From Desulfopila sp. IMCC35008 (GTDB taxonomy: Bacteria; Desulfobacterota; Desulfobulbia; Desulfobulbales; Desulfocapsaceae): a DNA stretch of 64,000 nucleotides. Location of the stretch: the NCBI RefSeq assembly GCF_010646885.2, contig NZ_CP050700.1, positions 5,834,001 to 5,898,000 on the forward strand. Direction: 5' to 3'. Shown here piece after piece: positions 1-9,101 of the stretch (positions within the stretch are counted from its first letter, which is position 1; every line of letters begins with the position of its first letter). A program made the position numbers and the translations under genes. The notes under the pieces were generated by a model. It saw only the letters and a list, made by a program, of their open reading frames with translations. It did no database searches and was not told the origin of the DNA.

Positions 1-2721
1 CGTCATTTCGGTCGTGAAGGCTCTCGTCCCTTAAACGCCGAGACATTGGCGGAGGATATGGGACTTGGAAGCCCATTCTGCGACAAGCACATTTCCAAAT
101 TAGGCAAAGTCGTTGTCGCTGCATTTACTGGTAATCCTACCTACGCAAGGCTCATAAAAAAACTCTGGCAGGATTTCGTCGCCTATCTTGGAGACGAGAG
201 TTCCATAGGAGCATTTGACTTAAGAACCTACATTCGTGAGATGTATATCCTCACCCTCGCAAAACTCATATGTGCAAACGTCATTGAGAAAAAAGCACTT
301 CTGAGTGACCGTCCCCAGCTTGAATCCATCCTTACGGGCGATTTTTTCCATAGCCGGGGTCTGGAAAACCTTGTCGAATATGACTACTTCGGCTGGCTAA
401 ATTCATCTCCCCATGTTGCTGGACTTCTGCCTATAGCACAGGCAATTCAGGACGACTTACGAGCTTATGATTTTGCTTCGGCACCGGTAGAAGATTTGTT
501 CGGTGAAATTATGGCTCAGCTTGCTCGCCGTTCTCAGCGACTTTTGCTTGGACAAGAATGGACACCAGCATGGTTGGCCAAGCAGGTTGTCCAGCAAGTG
601 ACATCTATGCTACCAGAAGGTGAAGAACCCAGGTTGATTGATATGAGCTGTGGTTCTGGAGCAATGATTATTGAAGCGACAAAAATCACTTTAAACCGTC
701 TGAAAGTAGAAGGCGCTATCCCTGACGAAACGTCCATAACCAGACTTACTCAAACAATCACCGGCTTCGATATAGACCCGCTGGCGGTCATGCTTTCCAA
801 AATAAGTTGGTTAATGGCAGCAAGAAGTTGGCTTGAGCCTTTCGATGGTACTTTCAGTATTTCCATTCCAGTCTATCACGCGGATTCCCTTTTTGCAGTC
901 ACGCCTCTTTCAAAAGTTGTCCACGAAGAAATGTCCGAAAGTCTCCATATTCTTCACTTCGCAGAGCATCGCGTGGAATTACCAAGCTTTATGGTTTCAT
1001 CTGACCATCGGTCTTTGTTTGATTCTTTGTTGAGCAGAAGCTTATCGGTTGCCATGAACAATGCAAAGGTGAAAAAAGTTTCTTTGAAGGCAGCTTTGTT
1101 TGAATCAATACTGACCTCTGCTTGTGATGAAACCGGAACCGTCATCACTAAGGAAGACCGGCCACCCCTTTTGACCTTCTTGCAACAACTGATAGAAACA
1201 TTGGATTCTCTTCATCGGGACGGACGTAATGGCATATGGGCATTTATTCTCCGCAACAGTTACCGCCCCGGACTTGTTTCGGGTCAGTTTAACGGTCTCG
1301 TTTCAAATCCACCATGGCTGGCTCTCAGTAAAATTGCCGACAACCCTTATGGCCAAGCGCTACGCGACCGGGCTGAAAAATTCAACATTAAACCTCCAGG
1401 TGCATCACATTTGCATGTGGAACTTGCCACAACTTTTCTCCTTCATGCCGTGGAACGGTACTTGGAAGATGATGCCGTAGTCGGTTGCATACTACCAGCC
1501 ACCATTTTGAACGGACTTCAGCATAGTCCGTTCCTGAAAGGTGAGTACAAGAACCGAAGGAAGCCTATTCAATTATCCTTCGAAAGATTGTGGAGGGTCC
1601 AGAAATTTACCTTCAAAAATCAGGCTATCGTTCTCTTTGGAAAGAAAGCTGAGGCAGCAGTCATCGACACGCTTCCCGGTGCCATGGTCACTGCGACTGA
1701 GCAGGAAGAAAGGACATTCAAAAAAGTAATTCAGCGAGACAGGGTTGCCTGGACTGACAATCACACCATTACCGATACAAATGATTTGTTCATGGCTGTT
1801 AGCTTTACCCAAGGTGCAGATGTCATGCCTCGGACATCTTACTTCCACAAGATTACCCCAGCAACTGGAGCAGGCGATAGATACCATATTGCACCATATG
1901 GACTTGAAGATGATGGCTCAGACTATAGAGTGAAAGATGCCAAAAAATTCAAGGATTTCAGAATAACTCCACGAGTTGTCGAAGGAGAATACGTCTTTGA
2001 TGTGCTTCTATCCAGTCATCTGGCTGCATTTGACCTTGCTCCATCAACCAAGGTGTTTCTGCCTGTTATAAAAGACACCACGAGTGGCTGGCAACCTGTC
2101 GACGCAACTAATGTTTCTGCTTTCCCTCAGACCCAAGCTGCTTTTAATGAGATATTGGCAGCTTATGGTGGCGCAAAAACACTCCCAGACCTTTTTATTG
2201 ACATAGATACCGTGCGACATAAGCTCCAGGCGCAGATGTTTCCCGAAGAAAGCTACCTTGTTGTTTATGGGGCTGGTGGCGGTATCCCATGCAGTGCGTA
2301 TCTAAAGACATCTGATTATGACATTGACAAACTCATAATTGACCAGACGTTGTACTGGCACATAACAAATGACAAGGATGATGCGATTTATTTGACGGGG
2401 ATGCTTAATAGCGAATCCATTGACATGCTCATTACTGATTTTCAGCCAATAGGGAGTTTCGGGAGGCGACATGTCCATAAGTTAGCCCCCAGTATTATCC
2501 CACCCTACGACAGAGAGCACCCCGACCACATAGCCGTAGTCGATGCCACAATAGCTCTCATTTGCGAATGGGAAAAGAAGAAACCAGGCATTACTGAACA
2601 GAAGATTTTTAGTGCCGGATGCAATTTAGCGCAAAGACGAAGAAAGGTAAGGAAGCATATTGCCGAATTAGATTCGTATCAGGCTTATGATGAGGCTGTA
2701 AAGGAACTGCTTGGATTATAG
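1..2721 (+). CDS. N6-adenine DNA methyltransferase, 5' partial
   Basis: This class I SAM-dependent DNA methyltransferase would methylate adenine N6 in DNA. SAM-binding motif I is DMSCGSGAM (nt 640-666) and the catalytic motif IV is NPPW (nt 1306-1317). The C-terminal third (GAGGGIPCSAY, then IGSFGRRHVHKLAP) looks like a target-recognition segment. The reading frame is open through base 1 with no stop, so the gene probably starts before the window; the first usable start inside is TTG at 46. The architecture resembles large orphan or type IIG-like methylases of defence islands. No nuclease motif or partner gene is visible here, so a specific defence system cannot be named. It lies inside the element bounded by the ssrA fragment at 3450-3472. 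Confidence 0.85.
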   Translation, partial: RHFGREGSRPLNAETLAEDMGLGSPFCDKHISKLGKVVVAAFTGNPTYARLIKKLWQDFVAYLGDESSIGAFDLRTYIREMYILTLAKLICANVIEKKALLSDRPQLESILTGDFFHSRGLENLVEYDYFGWLNSSPHVAGLLPIAQAIQDDLRAYDFASAPVEDLFGEIMAQLARRSQRLLLGQEWTPAWLAKQVVQQVTSMLPEGEEPRLIDMSCGSGAMIIEATKITLNRLKVEGAIPDETSITRLTQTITGFDIDPLAVMLSKISWLMAARSWLEPFDGTFSISIPVYHADSLFAVTPLSKVVHEEMSESLHILHFAEHRVELPSFMVSSDHRSLFDSLLSRSLSVAMNNAKVKKVSLKAALFESILTSACDETGTVITKEDRPPLLTFLQQLIETLDSLHRDGRNGIWAFILRNSYRPGLVSGQFNGLVSNPPWLALSKIADNPYGQALRDRAEKFNIKPPGASHLHVELATTFLLHAVERYLEDDAVVGCILPATILNGLQHSPFLKGEYKNRRKPIQLSFERLWRVQKFTFKNQAIVLFGKKAEAAVIDTLPGAMVTATEQEERTFKKVIQRDRVAWTDNHTITDTNDLFMAVSFTQGADVMPRTSYFHKITPATGAGDRYHIAPYGLEDDGSDYRVKDAKKFKDFRITPRVVEGEYVFDVLLSSHLAAFDLAPSTKVFLPVIKDTTSGWQPVDATNVSAFPQTQAAFNEILAAYGGAKTLPDLFIDIDTVRHKLQAQMFPEESYLVVYGAGGGIPCSAYLKTSDYDIDKLIIDQTLYWHITNDKDDAIYLTGMLNSESIDMLITDFQPIGSFGRRHVHKLAPSIIPPYDREHPDHIAVVDATIALICEWEKKKPGITEQKIFSAGCNLAQRRRKVRKHIAELDSYQAYDEAVKELLGL

Positions 2722-3449
2722 TCAATAGTGTGGGAACCAAAAGGGACGCCCTTAAAAGCATAAAAATAATCCAACAACTGCTTCAGCTCCGACTGGCAAT
2801 TACACAGCGCTCCATTGCCAGTCGTTTACACTACAACAACACTACCCCGATAAACCGCAAGAATTCCTTTCATTTGTCTTGGCCCACTACATCGCTGAAG
2901 GTGTTAGTGACTAAGACCAGGAAAAACTATCAGAGTTGACAGAGCTGAAATACGGGCGGTGTTTGTTGGCCTTCATTTGGAACATTTGTACTCGTGACAG
3001 TGAGGTTGATATGACCAGTGACGAGTGTAATGGTAACGGAATATTGGTTACTTAATGCGTTGTTATTGCGTAGTTTATTGCTATTGTTCTATGCCTCAGA
3101 ATCACCCTATACCCTGCTTTCTACTTTATGAAGATACAGGGAAACATGTTTTGTGATGAGTGTAACTTGCTGTAATGACGCACTTGTTCTTGGCTTGGAT
3201 GATGGTGTAACGTTTCGTGACAAGAAACCTGACCGATTGTAATTACAGTTTTTGCTACCCCCATACACTCACTCACGCTTACTTACTGAAAAAAACCCTT
3301 GGGGTAAATTTGGTGTAAAATTTATTCATATTGGGTGGATTTATTGAACGTATTGAACTTATTGAAAATCTATAAAACTACCTGTAACGCACTGAATCAA
3401 GAGGAAAAGCCTGCTGTGCTTCAATTCGATGGATAAATAGGGAGTCTAA
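2722..3449. other. Non-coding end of the integrated element
   Basis: I see no convincing gene in these 730 bases; the short open frames lack a ribosome binding site and recognisable protein features. The stretch looks AT-rich and carries repeated TGTAA motifs (for example within 3020-3390) and a threefold ten-base repeat at 3341-3370 (ATTGAAC-like). Such repeats close to an attachment site are what integrase arm-binding sites look like, but this is inference. Confidence 0.45.
3341..3370 (+). repeat. Three 10-bp direct repeats (ATTGAAC type)
   Basis: Three consecutive ten-base units (ttattgaacg, tattgaactt, attgaaaatc) share the ATTGAA core at helical spacing. They end about 80 bases before the ssrA attachment fragment. 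They may be arm-type or directionality-factor sites of the element's recombination system; nothing proves this. Confidence 0.4.
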
Positions 3450-3472
3450 TTCGACTCCCGCCGCCTCCACCA
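3450..3472 (+). mobile_element. attR-like 3' fragment of ssrA (tmRNA)
   Basis: The 23 bases beginning TTCGACTCCCGCC and ending CTCCACCA match the T-loop, T-stem 3' side, acceptor and CCA end of a typical bacterial tmRNA gene. The 5' side of the T-stem does not pair: the bases before TTCGACT are not complementary to CCCGC. No tmRNA body or tag reading frame lies upstream. The homology therefore starts in the T-loop, which is where tyrosine integrases commonly recombine at tRNA and tmRNA genes. I read it as the displaced right end of an element lying to the left, with the restored ssrA gene beyond the window. Confidence 0.75.
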
Positions 3473-3488
3473 TATTGTTTCAATAATT

Positions 3489-3522
3489 ACGGCAAGTTAA
3501 TATTTTTAACTTGCCGTTTTTT
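3489..3522 (+). terminator. Rho-independent terminator, probably the original ssrA one
   Basis: A perfect 12-bp stem (ACGGCAAGTTAA and its complement) closes a 5-base loop and is followed by six T. It starts 17 bases after the tmRNA CCA end, as expected for the native ssrA terminator left behind when the element integrated. Confidence 0.85.
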
Positions 3523-3841
3523 GTTTGCCACGCGTTTGCCACCCCTGGACGCTTCATAAATAGATAAAGCGTCATCTGTTTGTATGGGAAGCTAATGATT
3601 AAGGCCAGACAAAGATGCTGTAGAATCAACGTCATGAATACTACTGCTTGGAGCATACGCATCTTCTTGCTAGTGCTTAAAACAACATGCATCTGCCGTG
3701 ACAACCCAATGGGCATGCCTTAACTTTGCATGTGTAGGAGTATACAGTCCTTCACATAGAGTATTGCAAGAGGATTGTGTCTCAGGAATTTTCAATTATT
3801 CTAGAGAAGATTTCCAGGCTGTTAAGTTAAGGGAGGAAAAT
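3523..3841. other. Intergenic remnant next to the attachment site
   Basis: No intact gene is seen. Two near-adjacent copies of GTTTGCCAC occur just after the terminator. A short stop-interrupted minus-strand frame ends in KRVANKKRQ; such basic tails occur at the C-terminus of some integrases, so this could be a decayed integrase end. The ribosome binding site of the next gene (gggagga) lies at the right edge. Confidence 0.35.
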
Positions 3842-4396
3842 ATGCAATCATTACGAATAGAAGACATAATAGTGCCAATTGCCGAGTACGCCACTGTCTC
3901 TCAAGATGCCACCTTATACGACGCCATACAGGCTTTGATAAAGGCGCAGGCTGAATTTGACCAATCAAAGTATATGCATAGAGCTATACTAGTATTGGGC
4001 GAAGATGGAGAAGTTGTAGGAAAACTCAGCAAGATTGATGTTATTCGTGGTCTTGAGCCAAATTATAAAAATATTGACCAATTCCCAGATCTCAAGCATT
4101 GGGGCGTGAGTAAAGAGACTGCTACCAACATTTTGAAAGACCTGCAGCTTTGGCAAAAGCCACTGAAAGATATTTGCAAAAAAGCCAGCTCCATCCATGT
4201 TCGTGATATCATGTCAAAGCCGGTGGATGGTGAGTATCTGAGTCGGGAGGCCACTCTTGATGAGGCTATACATCAGCTTGTCATAGGCCAGCATCAGTCT
4301 CTGCTTGTTGTTGACGGCCAAAAAGTCATTGGCATATTAAGGCTTTCAGACATATTCAGCACAGTCGCTCAACTCATCAATCAATGTGAGGTCTAG
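3842..4396 (+). CDS. CBS-domain pair protein
   Basis: This 184-residue soluble protein is built from two CBS motifs, a fold that binds adenine nucleotides or SAM and acts as an energy or ligand sensor. The first copy covers about residues 1-60 (TVSQDATLYDAI ... GEVVGKLSKIDVI). The second covers about 120-184 (VRDIMSKPVDG ... GQKVIGILRLSDIFS). A helical insertion lies between them. The ATG at 3842 has GGGAGGA seven bases upstream; a longer open frame exists but has no such signal. It stands alone, with no partner gene. It resembles the CBS protein at 24041-24610 in length, spacing and N-terminal pattern, so the two are probably paralogues. Its ligand and target are unknown. Confidence 0.8.
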   Translation: MQSLRIEDIIVPIAEYATVSQDATLYDAIQALIKAQAEFDQSKYMHRAILVLGEDGEVVGKLSKIDVIRGLEPNYKNIDQFPDLKHWGVSKETATNILKDLQLWQKPLKDICKKASSIHVRDIMSKPVDGEYLSREATLDEAIHQLVIGQHQSLLVVDGQKVIGILRLSDIFSTVAQLINQCEV

Positions 4397-4738
4397 CCCG
4401 CATATTTCACTGATGCCATTTATTCATCCCGAAGTGGCTCGTGGCTCGCGTTGCTGGGGGGCACTTCGGGTTCTTATAGCTCATACCATGTTTTTATGCT
4501 CAGTAAGGGCACATTTCCCCTATAGTCCTCGTTTTTCTCCACACTTCAGGAGCGGTTGGCTTTCGCTTTTTGTACAGACTCGTAGTTCGCGACATGAGGT
4601 CGCTTTGAACATTTGTTTCCATATTATGTTTTAATGAAAACCGAGTGTTCTGCCACCGGTATCCAAGTGTTACCTTAGTCCGAGTTTATCCTTTAAGATC
4701 TTTAACCTTATGATTTATTTATGTTAAGGATGTGATCA
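4397..4738. other. Intergenic region, mostly unexplained
   Basis: It separates a rightward CBS gene from a leftward ppc gene, so both could terminate here. A 9-bp inverted repeat (CCCGAAGTG ... CACTTCGGG, 4428-4470) is the only clear structure. An 82-codon frame across the region has no ribosome binding site and odd composition, and I do not accept it as a gene. Confidence 0.5.
4428..4470. repeat. Inverted repeat after the CBS gene
   Basis: A perfect 9-bp stem, CCCGAAGTG with CACTTCGGG, encloses 25 bases including a run of G. There is no following T-run, so it is not a textbook terminator. It may still stabilise the 3' end of the CBS mRNA. Confidence 0.45.
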
Positions 4739-7285
4739 TTAGGCAGAGTTCCTGCTGGCATTAATATTGCCGTACAATGATCTTTGAATGATTTTTTCAT
4801 AGGATTGAGTGTTTTTTGGCTGTTTTTCAATTTTCTGAAAAGCGTATTGCTGAATGATCAGTAATGGCAGCACAATGTCCTCTCTTATGTGGATAGAACG
4901 TCTTGATATTGGCTCTTCTTCCATCAAAAATCGGCTGTTAGAAACCAGCAGAACCATTTTCTTTGACAACTGATATTCTTCAAATAGAATTTTCCAGAAT
5001 TTGCTATAGATCGGATCTTTTTCGGTATAAGCGGTTAAGGCAAAATAACATTTGGACATAGACATCATACTGTTCAACAGCAAGGTCTTGAAGAACAAGA
5101 CATCTGTATACAACTTTTGCAATTCCTCCAGGCCAATATCATCCATCAGTTGTTTTAAGGCTGTTCCTATACCAAAATACCCGGGAACATTTTGTCGTAA
5201 CTGGCTCCACGATCCAACAAAAGAAATTGCCCGCAGATCGGATAGTTCCAGCGTCTTTTTATCTCCTCTTTTTGCAGGTCTGCTGCCTATATTGGCATCA
5301 ATATAATATTTTAAGGTGCTTCTGTTTTCTAGATAGGGAAGAAACAACTTGTGGTGTTTGAGAGCCGTATATTTTTCATAACTCAAACGTCCCAATCGCT
5401 CTATAACTTCCCGTGAATTTTCAGGAATTACTGTCGGTCTTATAGATAACCCGTGTGAGAGGCCGGCTGTGAGCATTTGTTCGCAATTATGGATGAAATG
5501 GGAGCGGGTGCCGTATAGACTGGTAATGGTCTGGCCCTGGATGGTTAACTGGATGGCGTTATTGGCGATCTGATGACTTTGTGAGGCATAGAATCTGTGT
5601 GATTTTCCGCCACCTCTGGCGGGTGGGCCACCTCTGCCATCAAAGAAGATAACCTTGATATGGTTTTGAGCACACATTGCAGACAGGTTTTCTTTTGTTT
5701 TGAAAATAGACCAGTTGGCATTGAGATATCCACCATCCTTTGTACCGTCGGAGAACCCCAGCATGATGGTTTGGGTGTCTTTCCTCTGCTGGAGATGATT
5801 TCTGTATTCAGGGATATCAAAGAGTTGCTGCATGATATCTCCTGCGTTCTTCATGCCAGCTATGGATTCAAATAATGGTACGATATCCACAGGAATGCTC
5901 TCGTTTTTCCAGCCACACCAACGCAATAACGCATAGACAAAGAGGATTGAGAGTATGTCCTCAGAATTACTGATGATATATCGATTGCAGCCGAGTTCTC
6001 CATTTTTCTGCTGTATCAACTTCATCTTTGCTACGGTGCGAATGGTATCTTTCGTGATCTCGTCTTGAAATTGATCTTCTTGAACATTTATATTTTCATG
6101 AACAAGAATGGAGATCAGTTGATCCTTCGTGAGCTCATCCAGGCTGCTTTTGATGTGGTTATAATTTTTCAGGATGAGTTCAATGACCTTTTTGTGTTCG
6201 CCATGGTTTTGTCGTATGTCGAGTGTTGCAAAATGGGTTCTGAATATTTTGACTTTATCAATGAAACTGTCCAGTTCATCGAGGTAGAGGCTGTTGAAAC
6301 TTTCAATCAGGATTTTACGAATCTGCTTCAGCGGGATTAAGAGCTCTGCTGCCGAGAGTGTCTTTAACCGGTTAAACATGGTTAAATAGAGCTGTGATTT
6401 CAAATGAGTCACAATCTCTTCTATCCCGCGAAAGCTGAGTTTCGTCGCTAAGTTTTTGATCTCATGATAATAGCATTTCATCAAGGTCATACGGAGTTCA
6501 TCCGCCACTTCTGCAGTTGTCTGCGCTGTTACAAAGGGGTTGCCGTCTCGATCTCCGCCAGGCCAGAAGCCGAGCTGAATAATGTCCGGGTTGTCAAAAT
6601 CATTACCCGGGAGATTCTTCCTGATGGTGGAATACAGCTCGCCAACTGCGTCATAGTAGACGCTGCGAAGAAAATAAATGATGTTTTTGGCTTCTTCGAG
6701 GGGCGTCGGTTTTTCAGGGTTCATCAGAGACGTCAAGCCCAGCTGCTGCAGTGAAAGATCAATTTCATGGAGATTGTTTTCACGGATGAGTGATCTCAGG
6801 CGTGTAATAATATCGAGGACGGAACGTGGGTAAAATTGGGTGGGGTGAGCTGTAAATACTATCCGGACACTGAATTCAGAGATTTTTTTGAGAAGTATAC
6901 TTCTCTGGTTTCGGCTGACAGCCATGTCGATACAATTTTTCAGGGACATGTGGTTGCCAAAGGTGAGCAATTGAGCAAAAGCCGCGTCTTCAACGCTGTC
7001 ATACAGGACTATCTGTCTTTCTACATACTGGATTACCCTCAGCAAGAAATCAATTTTCTCTTCTTCTGAAACCATTTCAGAGTGAGCCGCAAAAAAGGAA
7101 TCCAGAATGTTCAATGGTTCTTTGCCGGTTTCTAGTCCCCTCCGGCATTCATGACTCAGAAGGGGAATGAGCATGCCGGTCTGTTTAATTTTACGAAATG
7201 GCAGGTTCAGAAACAGGCTGTTATACACGTTAAACGTTTTCTCTACTGATCTCTCGAACGCTTTTTCCCTTGGTGATATGCTCAT
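4739..7285 (-). CDS. ppc: Phosphoenolpyruvate carboxylase
   Basis: The enzyme carboxylates phosphoenolpyruvate with bicarbonate to oxaloacetate, an anaplerotic step in the cytoplasm. Its 848 residues are slightly short of the usual 870-930. In order I see the TAHPTQ catalytic histidine motif (family: TAHPTE), GGDRDGNPFVT, the glycine/arginine loop GRGGPPARGGGKSH, and a divergent IGTALK end to the tryptophan-rich motif. MLGFSDGTKDGG replaces the common MIGYSDSAKDAG, so this is an atypical bacterial branch. The ATG at 7285 has GGAGG nine bases upstream, inside the end of the antiporter gene, giving a 56-bp overlap and probable translational coupling. With PPDK at 36.7 kb the cell can interconvert pyruvate, PEP and oxaloacetate. 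Confidence 0.95.
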   Translation of the reverse strand: MSISPREKAFERSVEKTFNVYNSLFLNLPFRKIKQTGMLIPLLSHECRRGLETGKEPLNILDSFFAAHSEMVSEEEKIDFLLRVIQYVERQIVLYDSVEDAAFAQLLTFGNHMSLKNCIDMAVSRNQRSILLKKISEFSVRIVFTAHPTQFYPRSVLDIITRLRSLIRENNLHEIDLSLQQLGLTSLMNPEKPTPLEEAKNIIYFLRSVYYDAVGELYSTIRKNLPGNDFDNPDIIQLGFWPGGDRDGNPFVTAQTTAEVADELRMTLMKCYYHEIKNLATKLSFRGIEEIVTHLKSQLYLTMFNRLKTLSAAELLIPLKQIRKILIESFNSLYLDELDSFIDKVKIFRTHFATLDIRQNHGEHKKVIELILKNYNHIKSSLDELTKDQLISILVHENINVQEDQFQDEITKDTIRTVAKMKLIQQKNGELGCNRYIISNSEDILSILFVYALLRWCGWKNESIPVDIVPLFESIAGMKNAGDIMQQLFDIPEYRNHLQQRKDTQTIMLGFSDGTKDGGYLNANWSIFKTKENLSAMCAQNHIKVIFFDGRGGPPARGGGKSHRFYASQSHQIANNAIQLTIQGQTITSLYGTRSHFIHNCEQMLTAGLSHGLSIRPTVIPENSREVIERLGRLSYEKYTALKHHKLFLPYLENRSTLKYYIDANIGSRPAKRGDKKTLELSDLRAISFVGSWSQLRQNVPGYFGIGTALKQLMDDIGLEELQKLYTDVLFFKTLLLNSMMSMSKCYFALTAYTEKDPIYSKFWKILFEEYQLSKKMVLLVSNSRFLMEEEPISRRSIHIREDIVLPLLIIQQYAFQKIEKQPKNTQSYEKIIQRSLYGNINASRNSA

Positions 7286-9101
7286 TTTCTGTTTCCTCCA
7301 TGGTATCCCTCTGGGCCAGCAGGTAAACTATGGTCCATTCCGGTTTGGGGATTATCGGCCGACTGTCTGAAAAAACAAAAACTTTTGCATCTGGTCCAAT
7401 CGAGAAAAGGGGAACAACCTCTTGCGGTCCGTGTTTAGCCAGAAATGTCTCGAAATCAAATTTTTCGGACAGGGTTGTCGAGCGGATCTCCCCATTTTGT
7501 GACAGTACCGAATCGATATACGAATAGGTTATTTCCTTTCCAAAAAGAATACGACCCTGTTTTTGCATTGATAATCTTCGCACCTCCAGACCGTTCGTCT
7601 GTGGTTTTGGCTGGAGGGTAAAAACGTTCTCATCACCAAGTTCCAGGTTGAAATGCAAGATGGCCGCTGCATGGATATTTTCATAGGGAGTAATTGAAAG
7701 GACCCTACCGATGCCGATAAGGTCAATATGACGATTGGCATGTTCTGAAATAGGGTTGCCAAAATAGGTGGGCAATCCATCAATTTTTGCCTTGGATATA
7801 TTGTCCCAGCCCGTATCAGCAAGCAGGACCTTTATAGAGTTTTCCTTCAAGGCACTGGCAATTGCCCGAGCAACACTGTTCGCTCCGATAATCAGAAAAC
7901 CTGTGGGTTCGGGCTCTGCCACTTTTAACCACTGGGCAATCGGGCGGGCTGTCATGCTTTGCAGGACCACCGTTGCAATAATAATAAAAAAGGTGAGGGG
8001 GACGAGTAAATGTGCATCAGCAACGCCCGCTTTTTCAAGTTGTACAGAAAACAGGGCAGATATTGCTGCGGCCACTATTCCACGAGGAGCAACCCACGCA
8101 AGCATATGACGTTCAGGCCAGGTGAGCTGAGACCCCAAAGAAGAGATCATGATGTTCAACGGGCGGGCCAGAAACTGGATGGCAGCAAATAAAAGAACAA
8201 CTCCCCAACCAAGGCCTATGAGTTCCTGAATATCAAGACGGGCCGAGAGCATTATAAAAAGTATAGATATCAATAGCATGCTGATATTCTCTTTAAAGTC
8301 GAGAATTTCCTGAATTTCAACATGCTTCATGTTTGCAAGCCAGATTCCCATGATCGTCACGGTGACCAGTCCGGATTCAGGTTGAAGTGCATTGGAAGCG
8401 ATAAAGGAAACAATGACCAGGGTCAGGGTGCCTAGGGTTTGCAGAAAAATCGGAAGCCAGTTGTTTCGGATGATGAGGCCGAAGAGGTAGCCGCAACTCA
8501 CCCCAATAGAGCCGCCCACAAAAAGCATCTTTCCAAAGGAGAATATGGTGTGACCAAATGCCTCCTGACCGCTTCCTGATATTACGAACTCATATACTAA
8601 TACGGCAAGACCTGCACCAATAGGGTCAATCACAATTCCCTCCCATCGGAGGATATTGGAAATAGAAGATGTCGGCCTGATTGTTCGTAGCATGGGGATA
8701 ATAACGGTAGGGCCGCTCACCACCGCTATGGCACCAAACAAAAGCGAGATTTCCCAAGATAACTTGATTGCATAGTGTGCAGATAAGGCTGTAATGAGCC
8801 AGGTGACGACCATGCCGATAGAGACCATTCTTTGAACGACTTTCTCTAATCCTCGAATTTCTTCAAATCTGAGTGTCAGGCTTCCCTCAAAAAGGATCAA
8901 AGCAACCGACAAGGATACGAACGGGAAAAAGAAAGACCCCATAATCTTTTCTGGTGCCAGGATACCAAATACCGGGCCAGCCAGAATCCCGGCAATGAGC
9001 AGAAATACAATGCCAGGTAGCTTGAGACGCCATGCAAGCCATTGACACAATGTTGCCGTTATGAGGACTCCTGAAATGGCGAGTAGTACATTCTCAGGCA
9101 T
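7230..9101 (-). CDS. Cation:proton antiporter with RCK-like tail
   Basis: This 623-residue inner-membrane protein belongs to the monovalent cation:proton antiporter superfamily (CPA type). Residues 1-395 are about a dozen hydrophobic helices, including FLLIAGILAGPVFG, the IDPIGAGLAVLVYE helix with a membrane aspartate, and WVAPRGIVAAAISALF. A Rossmann-like RCK/TrkA-N segment begins near residue 400 (FLIIGANSVARAIASAL). Its nucleotide loop is IGANSVA rather than GxGxxG, so NAD binding is uncertain. It probably exchanges Na+ or K+ for H+. The ATG at 9101 follows CAGGAAAAAG. Its last 56 bases overlap the ppc start, so ppc is expressed as the second gene. The physiological link between the two is not obvious. 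Confidence 0.9.
   Translation of the reverse strand: MPENVLLAISGVLITATLCQWLAWRLKLPGIVFLLIAGILAGPVFGILAPEKIMGSFFFPFVSLSVALILFEGSLTLRFEEIRGLEKVVQRMVSIGMVVTWLITALSAHYAIKLSWEISLLFGAIAVVSGPTVIIPMLRTIRPTSSISNILRWEGIVIDPIGAGLAVLVYEFVISGSGQEAFGHTIFSFGKMLFVGGSIGVSCGYLFGLIIRNNWLPIFLQTLGTLTLVIVSFIASNALQPESGLVTVTIMGIWLANMKHVEIQEILDFKENISMLLISILFIMLSARLDIQELIGLGWGVVLLFAAIQFLARPLNIMISSLGSQLTWPERHMLAWVAPRGIVAAAISALFSVQLEKAGVADAHLLVPLTFFIIIATVVLQSMTARPIAQWLKVAEPEPTGFLIIGANSVARAIASALKENSIKVLLADTGWDNISKAKIDGLPTYFGNPISEHANRHIDLIGIGRVLSITPYENIHAAAILHFNLELGDENVFTLQPKPQTNGLEVRRLSMQKQGRILFGKEITYSYIDSVLSQNGEIRSTTLSEKFDFETFLAKHGPQEVVPLFSIGPDAKVFVFSDSRPIIPKPEWTIVYLLAQRDTMEETENEHITKGKSVREISRENV

Noticed and set aside
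2730..2939. 69-codon open frame after the methyltransferase
   Set aside because: Starts eight bases after the stop without a ribosome site, and the composition is not protein-like.
3420..3472. Complete tRNA or tmRNA gene ending at CCA
   Set aside because: The bases before the T-loop do not pair with the 3' half and no tmRNA body is present; only the 3' fragment exists.
3480..3716. 78-codon minus-strand frame across the tmRNA terminator
   Set aside because: It runs through a perfect terminator hairpin and has no start signal; kept only as a possible remnant in another frame.
4386..4634. 82-codon frame overlapping the CBS gene end
   Set aside because: No ribosome site, Ser/Arg/Phe-rich low-quality composition, and it covers a hairpin.
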